DNA of 64,000 nucleotides, taken from assembly GCA_022701365.1 (NCBI GenBank), contig JAKUHH010000040.1, forward strand, positions 868,001 to 932,000. Direction: 5' to 3'. This DNA is from Mycocentrospora acerina. Its lineage: Eukaryota > Ascomycota > Dothideomycetes > Pleosporales. Shown piece by piece: positions 23,271-34,606 of this stretch; within the stretch, counting starts at the first letter, position 1; each line of letters begins with the position of its first letter. The translations under genes and the position numbers were made by a program. The notes below the pieces were generated by a model. The model was not told the DNA's origin and searched no databases. It saw only the letters and a program-made list of their open reading frames with translations.

Positions 23271-25193
23271 GTAAATTGGAATGTTCCTGCATATATATGT
23301 GCATAGCTGTGCATGGGTATTGCGATTTGTGAGAAACAACTCATGTAACGTCTCGAAATGATCCCTTCATAGGATAGTAGTAGTAGTCAAATTAATGTGT
23401 TGAGCTCAACCATCGTCAATTAAAGTCCTTGTTCTCAACGTGTTCATCTAACAAGCTTTCCACATGATCGGAAATGAAACATATTTGCACAACGCGAGCT
23501 TATCCATTCCAGCCTATTCTTGGGCCCTCGTAGCCGAAGACGTGCGGCGGTCTGGTCATCCCGCTCGTTCTAGTCAAGGGCCTTCCAGGTACCTGAAAAC
23601 AGGGACGTACTTCCGAAGTCGATGCAAGTTCCCGTCGCTGAGCGCATACTGATAACAATGACGTCATACTAGGGTGATTGAGTAAGATTTCAGCTCATCA
23701 CCTCATGAACAAGCAAACAAACATGTGTCTTCTCCATTGATTCAGATTGGAAAGATGGAGTATGACGAAGAATGGCGATTGGTGGGATAGCATGACGAAA
23801 AGATGGGTCTTTGTTTTCTCAAGCATTGTTGCATGTGTTGTGACGTTGTGGCTTCAGGAACAAAATTCATGTCTCAGGAGACGGGATGCCGTGTGGCACG
23901 TACATCCTGCGTCTGACACCGAAATCTCCGTGGACGGGTAGTCAACCGCTCAGGGGACAAAGGAGCGACAGGTCGGTGACATAGGGTTCAGGCGACGTTG
24001 GCGAGATTCTAGTGTATCATCGTGTAACGGCCGGTAGCGTTGCTCGCGTCGGGCACGCGTGGGTTAGCGGGTTAGCTGGCGGAAATGGCACGCGAAAGCG
24101 GGAACAATGTCCGCCGATGCTCCCACGTCCTTCTCTAGCATCGTTGCTGTTCCTGATCACCACTTTGTCAATGCAGGGTCACTACTCGCCCACACAGGTG
24201 TTCCGCTGTTAGGGAAACCTTCAGCTTCATCATGGATCGTTCCGCGATACATGCAAGATGCACTGATCAGCGCAGCCCCCAGCAGGATTGCCAAGGTGCC
24301 AGGTTTCAGACAAACTTGACATGGATGCTCCCCGGCACGTTACGTCACTTTCTTTAACCTCACGACGTGCTGCATCAACCTGTTTGGACCGCGACACGGC
24401 AAGAACTGCTCTTTTCCAAGGTCTATGACAGTCTAATAGGCGGGGAGACGACGCCGGGATGGGTAGCCTCAGGGATGACCGCTGTGATGGGCGCCTCCTG
24501 CGGACATGGCGAACACTGTGGCGACAATCGAGTCTGGATTCTTTCTTCTTGCTCACAGGATGCCTTGGCAGATAGTTTCCTCGTGCTCACACGCCTTTGA
24601 GACAATGGTCAACCAGAGCCAAGTTGAAGTAACAACGACTGTGAGACTGGCAAACGGCTTCGTGATTGTAACTGTCCAGGTCTTCTAGAACTGACGACGG
24701 CAATCTAGACATATGGACCGCGCGTTTTCAACTCCACTTCCCGCAGCAGGGTAGCTGTAAACAACTTGTGAGAACTTGGCAGCCGTCCTCTGTAGTCATC
24801 GACGATTGTCCCCTCGATCCCAGTTCCAGCCACAATCCACAACCCCTGTTGCAGCAGTTGCCCACCCTCGTCTCACCTCGCAGGTGGAGCCTGCCAGGCT
24901 ATGGAGCTCTCGCCCCGCTCGAATCCGGAGCAAGTGACGCAATGCTCCTCTGGTTCGTCGCGGTTCCTAGTACACAGTACACCATCAAACTGCCAAAACA
25001 AGTTTATGTTACTCCAATGAGCAGCATTGAGGCGCGAGCTCCCCCTGCTACATGCCTCATCGAGCTCTAGGATTCTACGTCATCATGCAAAATCTATCCA
25101 TTGTGTCCATTCTGATCTCATAAATGCCTGCCTGCCTTGGCCCCCTGGCTGCTTTTCTCCAGCTACAAAGACGACCCGATCGTCTATTCATAC
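23271..25193. other. Intergenic, about 1.9 kb
   Basis: Downstream of the IQ gene and upstream of the LEA-like gene, both plus strand. Frames are short and scattered (60-108 codons) on both strands. The 300 bases before 25194 are C-rich and pyrimidine-biased, consistent with a strong promoter/5'UTR. No RNA gene or repeat recognised. Confidence 0.5.
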
Positions 25194-28100
25194 ATGACAG
25201 AAAACTCATCCAACTCTTACACCTATTATTCGTTCCCCCCGACACCCAATAGGAATTCCCCCCGTTCCACACGTTCACGATCTATTTCAAGCAACACTTC
25301 TGCTACGAGCCAACGAACTTACACATCTCCTTACGAACTAAGACAACAACCACCCAACATGCCTTCTCCAGCCGCAGGAAAGAGTGAAGTCCCCCGCACT
25401 CCCACTAAGCTCGGACGAAAGCCACAACAAGCTGCTCCTAAGCTCAGCAAGCCCCAGACACTGACAGAGGAATCCCCCGCCCCTGATGTGTCCGAGAAGC
25501 TAGATGAGACTAAGAAGGGCGCCGAAGACGTTGCCGAGGATGTCCAATCAAAAACTGAGGACACCAAGAGCCAGGCAAAGGACACTGCCGACGACACAAA
25601 AGCCAAAGCTGAAGATGTTGCCGATGACACAACAGGCAAGGTATCACAAGCGGGCGACGAGCTCGAGCAGACTGAGCCAAAGCCGGTTGATGATGACGAC
25701 GATGAAGAGACCGGTGCTGAGGAGGAGGCTGACGATGACGACGATGCCACCCAAAAGGCCGGAGACGAAGACGAAGATGAAGATGATACCAACGACAACA
25801 CAGAAGATGATGCCACAGACACCGCCAGCAAAGCAGCCGACGAGGGTCAGCAGAAGGCTGGGGGCGCTTTGAGCGGTGCTCGTGGACTCGCTGGCCGAGC
25901 GTCTAACCTTGCTGGCAAGGCCTCCAAGGACCCACAAGGTGCCGCGAAGGAGGCCGGTGATGACGTTGAGGATGTCGCTGAGAGCACCAAAGACACTGTT
26001 GAAGACACTGCCGAAAGCGCCAAAGATACCGTCGAGGATGCGGGTGAGGGCGTCAAGGAGACCACAGGTGACAAAGCTAAGACTGCCAAAGACACTGTCG
26101 ACGACGCGACTGAGGACGTTGAGGACGTTGAGGACGTTGAGGACGTCACAGACGACGCAACAGAAGACGCTCCGGATGCAACTGGCGATGTTGTAAAGGG
26201 CGCAACAGACAAGGTCGACGATGCGAAGAGCACAGCGGCCGATGCGAAGGATTCCGCCGAAGACGCTGCTGGCCAGGGCCTTCCTGATCTCAACGTCCTC
26301 AAGGGACTCGAAGTCAACGAAGAGGGTCTTGTTAACGACAAGGACGGTAACCCACTCGGACGCCTCGTCGAGGGTGATGCTGAAGACCTTGCCGGCTACC
26401 CCATCGGCGAGAACGGCGAGATTCTCGATGACGACGGCGATCTTGTCGGCCGCTGCGAGCTTCTTCCTGAGGCTGCCCAGGCCCAACTAAAGAAGGCTGA
26501 AGAATCTTCTGGCGGCCCCAAGCTGCCAGACGTCAGTATTCTCAAGGGCTTGACTGCCGACAAGTCTGGTCAGATTCTTAACGAAGATGGCGACTTTGTT
26601 GGCCATCTCGTTGAGGGCGACCCATCTGAGATTGAGGGTCTAGAATTCAACGAGAGGGGTGAGATTGTCGACAAGAACGGCAATGTCATCGCTCGTGCCG
26701 AGATCCACCCTGATGCTGCTGAGTTGGTTGACCAAGACGACGATGATGAGGAGGAGGGCGAAGACCAGGACGACAAGGAAGGCGATGTCGTTGGTGATGT
26801 CGCTGGTAAGGCCGAGAAGGCTAAGGACGATGTCAAGGAAGACGCCGAAGACGTCAAGGATGATGTCAAGGAGACTGCTGAAGACGCCAAGGACGAAGTT
26901 GACGAAGCTGCTGCTGATGTCGAGGATGAGCTTCCCGGTGTGGAGGCTCTTCAAGGCATGGAGGTCAACTCTGAAGGCGACATCCTCAACGACGAAGGCG
27001 ATGTTGTCGGTCACGTTGCTGACGTTGACGGCGATGTCAAAGACCTTAAGGGTCTCACTGTCAACGACCAAGGTGAGGTTGTCGACTCCGAGGGCAACGT
27101 CCTCGGCAAGGTCGAGCTTGCTGAGGGTGCTGCTGAGAAGCTGAAGGAGGCCGCATCCGGCGCCCTCGACACCCGCATCCTGGACGGCCTTAAGGTCAAC
27201 AAGAAGGGCAAGGTCCTCGATGCGGAGGGTGAAGAGATCGGCGAGCTCAAGGACGGTGACGTCAAGGATTGCGCCGGCAAGATCGTCAACGAGAATGGCG
27301 AAGTTCTTGACAAGGACGGTAAGGTCATTGGCAAGGTCGATGTCGTTGCTGGCGAGGCTGCTTTCGAAGCTATCAAGGAACTCAAGGAACGCCTCGGCGA
27401 GACTGACGAGCCTGAGGCGACCGAAGAAGCTGAGGAGGCTGAGGAGGAGAAGGAGCCTGAAGTCAAGGAGGTTGAGATTATCCCTGAGATCAACACTCTT
27501 GAAGGCCTGAAGGTCAACAAGAAGGGCCAAGTCCTCAACGAAGATGGCGAGCCCATCGGTGAGCTTGTCGAAGGCGAGGCCTCTGAGTGCGCCGGCAAGA
27601 AGATCAACGAGAAGGGTGAGGTTGTTGACAAGGACGGAAACGTTCTCGGAAAGGTCAAGACTCTCCCCCAGATTGTCGAGCAGAAGGTCGATGAGGCCGA
27701 GGATGCTGCCGAGGATGCTCAGGACGCCGCCGAAGATGCCCAGGATGCTGCTGAGGGTGCCGAAGATGAGAAGCTCGAGGCAGTTGATGCTGCTGAGGAT
27801 GCTGAGGATGCCGAGGAGGACGCCGAGGAGCTTGGTGAAGACGGCCGCCCTCCCGTTTCTATCCTTGAAGGACTTACAGTCAACAAGTCCGGCAAGCTCA
27901 TCGATGCCAAGGGTAACATTGTTGGTGAGCTTGTCGAAGGTGACGCGAAGAAGCTTTCCAAGGCTGGTATCACTGCCGACGCTGAAGGCCAGTTCTGGGA
28001 CAACAAGGGCAAGGTCATCGGCCGCGCCGAGACCATCGCTCCCGAGGAGGGAGAAGAGGAGGCTCCTTTCGCTGGCCTTGAGGGACTCATCGTTGTCAAG

Positions 28101-30529
28101 GATGGCTACGTTGAGGACCAGAACGGCAACCGTGTCGGACAGGTCGTCGAGGGTGATGCCAAGAAGCTCGTCGGACGCGCCGTGGACGAAGATGGTGACA
28201 TCCTTGACAAGAAGGGTTCCGTCGTCGGCCATGCCGAACGCTACGAGGAGCCTGAGCAAGAGCCCGAGGCCGAGCCCGAGGCTGAGGAGCCCGAGGATCT
28301 ATCTATCCTTGCTGGCAAGAAGGTCAACAAGGCTGGCAACGTTATCGGCGACGAGGGCGTGCCTATTGGCCGTCTCGTCGAGGGCAACCCCAAGGAGCTC
28401 GCCGGAAGGACCATCGACGAGAATGGTCAGATTTGGAACGACTCCGGTAAGGTCATCGGTCGCTGCGAGCTTATTCCTGCCGAGCAGCGTGAGGCCAAGC
28501 CCGAAGGACCTTTCGCCGGTCTTGATGATCTTCGCGTCATTGCTGATGGCCAGGTTGCCGATGAAGATGGCAACGTTGTTGGCCGTATCACTGAAGGCAA
28601 TGCTAAGCGCCTTGTTGGTATGTCTGTCGACGAGGATGGTGACATTCTCGACAAGTTCGGCAACGTCAAGGGCCACGCTGAGCCTCTCGAGGAAGAGGAG
28701 GAGGTTGAGGAGGAGCCCCAGGATCTGTCCAGCCTGGATGGTCTTACCTTGAATAAGCAGGGCTTCCTTGTCAACAACGAGGGAATTCCTGTTGGCAAGC
28801 TTGTTGAAGGTAACCTCAAGGAGTTGGCTGGCCGCAAGTCGGATGGCGAGGGTCTCATTCACGGCGATACCGGCAAAGTTGTCGGTCGCTGCGAGCTCAT
28901 TCCTGACAACGAGCGTGTTAACCGCAAGGAGGGACCGTTCGCAGGATACGAAGGTCTTCGCGTCGTTAAGGACGGCTTCGTCGACGATGCTCAAGGCAAC
29001 CGCGTTGGTCAGATCACCGAAGGCGACGCCAAGAAGCTTGTCGGCCACCAGGTTGATGAGGATGGTGATATCATCGACAAATACGGCAACGTGAAGGGCC
29101 ATGCTGAGCCCTACGAGGAGGAGGAAGAAGTTGAGGAGGAGGAGGTTGACCTCAGCGCTCTCGCTGGCTGCCAAGTCAACAAGGCTGGCAATGTCGTCGA
29201 CTCAAGTGGAACCGTTCTCGGCCGTGTTGCTGAGGGTGACCCATCTACCATGATCGGCAAGAAGGTTGACGGTAAGGGCCAAATCTGGGACAACGAAGGC
29301 AATGTCATCGGACGTGCTGAACTTGTTCACGGTGCCCAATCCGGACCTGAGGGTCCATTCGCCGGCTTCGACAACAACACCGTCGCTAAAGATGGTACCG
29401 TTCAGACAGCCGATGGCTCCATCATTGGTCGTGTCATCGAGGGTGATATCAAGAAACTCACCGGCCACAAGGTCGACGAGGATGGCGATATCAACGACAA
29501 GAACGGTAACGTCATCGGTAAGGCCGAACGCTGGGAGCCGGAGGAGAAGGAACGCCGCGTCAACCCCATGTCTGGCATGCGTGTCAACAAGGAGGGTGAG
29601 GTGCGCGACGAGAATGGCGACATTCTTGGCCGTCTCACTGCTGGCGACCTTGGTCACTGCGCTGGCCTCGAGATTGACGACAACGGCTACGTTGTTGACA
29701 ACGACGGCAACAAGGTTGGAGAAGTCACTCTTCTCGAGAACATCCAAGAAGAGGAAGAGGAGATTCCTGAGGATGAGACCGAGGAGGAGAAGCAGAGGCG
29801 CGAGGATGCTAAGCTCGCCGAGAAGATGGCTGGTATTTGCCAGCAGACTCTTGAGCGTGTCCAACCCGTCATGAAGCAGATCACTGAGGTATGTTCACAC
29901 TATCGACTTTTCACATCTATCATTCACTAACATCTACACAGTACATTGAGAAGGCCGACCGCACACCCCGCGACGAGCTCGACGAGGAAGAGCTTGTCAA
30001 CAACGTCAAGCCTCTCATCGAAGAGGGTGGTCGCATCCTCAACGAGTGCAACGGCTCGCTCCGTGGTCTCGACCCCGACGGCCGCATTGCAGCCCAGGCC
30101 AAGGGTCGCCAGCAAACCGGCGAGGCCTCACCCGAGGAGTACAAGCTTGCCGACCTCCTTAAGGAACTCACATCTTCTGTCGTCACCACCATCGACAACG
30201 CAAAGAAGAAGATTGCCGACATGCCCCACGCCAAGAAGAAGCTCAACCCTCTCTGGTCCCTGCTCACCGAGCCTTTGTTCCAGATCATCGCCGCCGTTGG
30301 TTTGCTACTTACTGGTGTGCTGAACCTGGTTGGCAAGCTTCTCAGTGGCCTTGGTCTTGGTGGCCTTGTCAACGGTCTGCTGGGTGGTCTTGGTATCAAC
30401 AAGCTCCTTGGTGGCCTTGGCCTTGGCTCCATCTCCGACATGCTCGGCGGAGGCAAGAAGAAGGGCGAGAAGAAGGGCGGAGGCGTCAGCAACATTCCCC
30501 TTGTTGGCGGTCTGCTTGGCGGAAAGTAA
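25194..30529 (+). CDS. LEA-like / DUF3659 repeat protein, 1760 aa
   Basis: Role unknown; similar fungal proteins are annotated as LEA-domain or DUF3659 proteins. Model join(25194..29888,29942..30529). First in-frame ATG is 25194 (MTENSSNSYTYYSFPP); 25359 is a possible internal start. Residues about 95-362 are acidic 11-mer-like LEA group 3 repeats (ATDTASKAADE, AKDTVDDATED). Residues about 363-1515 hold fourteen ~60-residue DUF3659 units of the form GLxVNKxGxVxDxxGxxIGxLVEGD, each made of two half-motifs ending in VIGRAE/VKGHAE. The remainder (DUF6987-like) is a helical domain ending in a Gly/Leu-rich hydrophobic segment and a Lys/Gly tail, perhaps membrane-associating. The 53-nt intron is phase 0. 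Strong synonymous bias opens long antisense frames that are not genes. Confidence 0.9.
26112..26147 (+). repeat. Four tandem 9-mers GAGGACGTT, coding (EDV)4
   Basis: Seen directly; the fourth copy ends in C. It lies in the LEA-like acidic part of the large repeat protein. Confidence 0.95.
26281..29740 (+). repeat. Fourteen DUF3659 units, partly as A-B dimers
   Basis: Units 1-5 are separated by variable acidic linkers. Units 6-13 fall into four A-B pairs spaced about 425 nt (starting near 27855, 28301, 28726 and 29150). The A unit begins LSxLxG..VNK and usually ends GRCELIP; B begins GPFAG and ends GHAEPYEE or similar. Unit 14 (29567 on) stands alone. Confidence 0.85.
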
Positions 30530-31261
30530 ACAAAATGTCTTGATTCAGACGTAATGGGGTTGAGGGTGATGATGTTTTCTCTTTTGGCTTGAGATTGTTG
30601 CCTACCATGGCATAATGATATGATACCACGGCTCAGGTTTCAAAGCTCTCTCTCTCTCGGAGTTGGAGGAGCTGGAAGGTCGGGGGGCTGGAAGGTTTCT
30701 CCCTTTCGAGAAGAGGTTTATTGGTTCCTGGGTCGAAAATCTGTTATGAGTTTGTTTATTGCGTTGTTGTTTTTTTTCCACAAAAATTTCGCCTTCGCTA
30801 TTGGGTCTTGTGGACTTAAGGGCTCTCCCTTGTTCCGGACGATTGCCGGCTCTTTCAGCGCACTTTTCCTTTGTTTAGTTACATTGGGAGCGTTGTTTCT
30901 TGTATTTTATCTGCTTAGCCGCGGCGTTGTGAGGGGGTAGGATTGTGGTTGTTGTATGATTAGTAGTAACGAGTCTTTGCACTTTAAAATTTCCCTTGCT
31001 TGTATGTGATTCGTTGTTACTTGAAGTCTTTGTGATAAGAGTTGAACTTGAGTTACATCTTGCGTTATGGACTGACCATGATTACAAGTGTTCAGAGTCA
31101 GTTGCTCCATTCTGTTGACCTGAGACTGAGCCAATATGAAAAGAGCTCTTATGATATGCTTCTAAAGAGGCATCACGCGAAGGAGAAGGGAGAATCAGAT
31201 GGAAAAAGACACTTCGTGAATACAATTAAATTCTTACATTACACATTAGATACCTAGTCCC
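30530..31261. other. Intergenic, convergent 3' ends
   Basis: 732 bp between the LEA-like stop (+) and the S41 protease stop (-). T-rich in the middle (30770-30930) with no recognisable gene, RNA or repeat. Confidence 0.55.
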
Positions 31262-34098
31262 TCACGGCCCAGGGTTTCTCGCACACCCCAACTTCCTCGT
31301 TCCCGTCTTCGGGTAACACAACCCAGTGTACAAGTTCTCGCCATAACTCGCTGCCTGCCGCGACAGCCCCACCTTGCTCTCCTGAGTCTGCAGAATATAA
31401 CACGTCCCCGGGCAACTGTTGCTGCCCTTGCGATTTGTGCACGGCGGCAAGCATGCCTTTACTCTTTTGGAGCCCTCGCCCGCGCATGAAACATCGATGG
31501 ATTTGCACTGTGATTTGCCGTCCTGGCATACACCAGATGAAGGGCACAGGGTGATTTCGTTGCCACCAACAGGCTTGCCGTACACCGCTTGAAGACCGGG
31601 TTCTGGGTTTTCATCAAAGTGCTCCAGTTGGGAGAGGGAGGATACAGTGTTGGGGCTTGTAGTGGGTTTTGGAGGTGAAAGAGGGGATGTGGTGTTTGTT
31701 GATGAAAAGCCTCTGGAGCCTTCGACGCAGAGAGACGGGTCGATGAAGGCTGCGGCTGCGACGTCGTGCCAAAGGCGTGTCATGTTGTAAAGGTTGGAAA
31801 GAGTGTAGTATATTCTGCAGTCTGCAGCTTCATACTTGAATTGCAGTGGGGTCGGGTCATTTTCGCGGATTTGATCGCGCAAGTTGAAGCCAGCGTATTT
31901 GATATACATGCCTTGTTCTCGCACCTCGGGGATTGTAGCGTTGGTCGCTGGTACGACCAGCTCATCAAGGCTACGGGCAAATTCAAAGTCACCGTCGAGG
32001 TTGAAGGAGGAGTATAGAGCTGCGCCTCGGGTTCCGCCAACAGCTTGCATAGGTCCTGTGGCGGGCCGCCCGCCAGCGACAATGGTCTTTACGCCGGCGT
32101 GGGTCATCATTTCAACAAAGAGAGAGCAAGCAGATGAGCAGAGACCGTCTGTGAGGAGGACAATTTGGTCTGGTCTCCAAGTGCGCTCCGTGAAGGCCCA
32201 TTCGGTCTTGTTGGGTAAATACATGATGGGGTACCATTCGTCAAAGGCAGCCTAGAGATTTGTGTAAGCAGTGAAAATATAGTGTTTGAGAAGTAAGGCC
32301 ATATTTTACTTACTTCATCGAATACTGTATTAGCAAGGTCGTATCGCTCAGTAAGTGAGAAACTGTCGCCATTGTGATTGACTGGCCCTTGGTATTCAGT
32401 CCAGCTCGTAAAGTTATTTCCAGTTGCTGCATTGATGCGAGTTCCAATCACCCACTCATCAGCTGCAAGTTCATCTTTAAAGATTCTGTCATCTGGATCA
32501 GTCTCATTGAGAGCTGCCCAGTACTCGGATACTGTTGAACCGAGGACGTTGGCAAGCTCAAAGCTGCGCCTTCGACTTCCACCAAACGGAATGAGATCTG
32601 GGAAAAAGGACTTGAAGATGATGTAAGGGATTAAAATTGCGCCACCCGAGTTACGCTGCAGATCAATGACAACTCGTTCTAAATTTGCATCGGAGGCGTT
32701 ATTTATGAACTCGCTGACAGTTTTAGTGTAATTGCCAATGGTCTCGGGGATAGCGTCGAAGCTTGGAAGACTCAAGACGCCGGTGGAGATGTCCTCGTAG
32801 AAGTAGCCAGTTACAAGACCACCATGGAGGATTCCAAGATCAGCCTGTGCGATGGAAGGGTTCTCAGGGAAGGCTCCATAGCTACTTTCCTTCCAGTTGG
32901 ACGGTGCCGCTGAGGCGTCATCCGAATAGTTGAGAGGTACTATTGTTGTAGGATCGAAAGACTCTGGCAGTAAGCCTAGAACAAAGTAGTTATAGAAGTC
33001 ACCGCCAGTGGTGAGTGGGCCAGTGTAGTTGGCTACCTCGTTGTAAATCGCCAGCCAGATCGTTTCCAAGGGGTCAGTTCCGTTCTCGAAGGTGAAAGTC
33101 AGGTTCTCTCCGGGATAGAATGTTCCCGCGCCGGAGAAGGTCGTTAGGCCACCTTGAATATCGAAAGTGGGGTGAGACATTAGTGCATTCCACTCAGCAT
33201 GTGGTTCGACATAGCCCCAGGAGTTGAGCGCGGCATATTTAGTCAAGAATTCGGTAACTTCCACCCCGTCGATAGTCGCAATAGGTGATGGGGTCCATCC
33301 TTGGGATGGACTATCGAGAATGTCATCTGAGGGGAGTTAGGCAGGCTACAATACATGTGATAAAATGACACGAACCGGTGATGTAGATACGAGGAGGCTG
33401 CTTGCCATCAATGGATACTGATGCGATCTCATAAGGACTAGCAAAAGAGAATGCCAATAGAGCGCCTGCAGTCAGGGTTACGTGGCCATCATGTAGAGCG
33501 TAGGTCAAGAGCTGGAAGTCGGCCTCAAACTCATATTGATTTGCATATGAGGCTTCATTAATATTCTGCTGTATTCTTGCAAGCTCCGCCTGAACATCAA
33601 CCGCAGGTTGTTGGTATCCTTCAGGCGGATTCTTGAGGTACGCGAGAGTACTCTGGAACTGGATAGTCTCATTCCAGTACTTCAGGAATCGTGTTGCCAC
33701 AGCACCGTTGAACGGAACACTGGTGAGACATTTTTGGGCGTCTGAAGCCCAAAAAATGGTGTAGCCTTTAAAAGTCAGCCATCAACGCTTAACACGGATT
33801 GGGTGGCGCCTCAGTGGACAAGCAGGAATAGGCGATCGAGGAAGGTACGACAACCGGTACCTAGCACGCTCGATGCCTGAAATTTCCCTGTCTTGCATCT
33901 CACTTGGCCGTTCGTTATTCAAAGATTCAACCTACCATCATTGACGTCACTGACAATGTCGCCGCATATTGTTGACTCAGCATCAGGGGCGCTGACGGTT
34001 GTTGATGGATTCTGACGCGCGTTGATTTTCTGCGGTAGCGATCGGGCTAGGCTGCAGGTCGCGAGGGACAGCCCCGCGAGGACTTGAACGAGCAACAT
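31262..34098 (-). CDS. Secreted S41-type serine protease (CPAF-like)
   Basis: Model complement(join(31262..32251,32314..33326,33376..33765,33936..34098)), 851 residues with continuous phases. Starts MLLVQVLAGLSLATCSLARS, a clear signal peptide. The N-terminal part fits the CPAF-type PDZ/N-domain (DGHVTLTAGALLAFSFASPY, PPRIYITG). The S41 peptidase fold follows: VVIDLQRNSGGAILIPY, then VLLTDGLCSSACSLFVEMM, with the nucleophile at Ser561 or Ser562, then GGRPATGPMQAVGGTRG. Many sequons support secretion. A Cys-rich tail (about residues 750-851; CPSSGVCQDGKSQCKS, SCPGTCYILQ) closes the protein. Fungal relatives include the ustiloxin-cluster-type S41 proteins, but no RiPP precursor is seen here. 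Divergent from the NACHT gene (508 bp between starts). Substrate unknown. Confidence 0.88.
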
Positions 34099-34606
34099 GC
34101 TTGAACAGAGCTCAATATGAAAAGAAGGAGGTGTTGCGCAAGTCAGTCAAACCTATCGCTTCGGACCCTCGCAGTACCTTTGTATAAGCATTAAAATCAC
34201 AGTTTGCGCCCCTTGCGCCTGGCACTGCACGCCTTATCACCGGTTGTACACGAGTTCCCGTGTGGAGATTTTCGCCCCCAAAACTATGGAGGGCAGGCAC
34301 ATCATTCTGCACCCATGTCTAGTTTCACCCAATAAGAAGGTCACAAGCGAGCTGGTCTACGCTTTTGATTTGCTGTCTTCAGGACGAGGACGCGAACCGA
34401 TGTGCTTACCCTCCATACCTTGTCACAACTGCATGCGGCGCTTTATTTTCGGCAGCTAAGCCTTCCTGCTATGGACGCCTTGAATTAAGGCTCGGAGTAA
34501 GCCTCGCCCATCTAGCCTTACTGGTTCAGCCTTTTTGTGTTCAAGGCTTTAAATTAATCCAGGATCAAGAGGCGCTCTTGACAGAATCTGATAATACAAA
34601 ATAATT
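34099..34606. promoter_or_regulatory. Shared promoter region, S41 protease / NACHT
   Basis: 508 bp between divergent start codons. No additional N-terminal exon for the NACHT protein was found by reading all frames, so an upstream effector domain does not fit here. No regulatory motif is clear by eye. Confidence 0.5.

Noticed and set aside
23271..25193. Several 60-108-codon frames on both strands
   Set aside because: Overlapping, without homology or splice-linked continuation.
26640..28259. Long antisense open frame (about 540 codons) opposite the LEA-like gene
   Set aside because: Mirrors the codon bias and repetition of the sense repeats; its protein is a hydrophobic shadow with no independent signal.
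31262..34098. A ustiloxin-like RiPP cluster, because of the S41 protease
   Set aside because: No repetitive precursor peptide, DUF3328 protein or tyrosinase is present nearby.
34099..34606. Extra N-terminal effector exon for the NACHT gene
   Set aside because: All plus-strand frames in this 508 bp are short and show no HET, PNP or lipase features.
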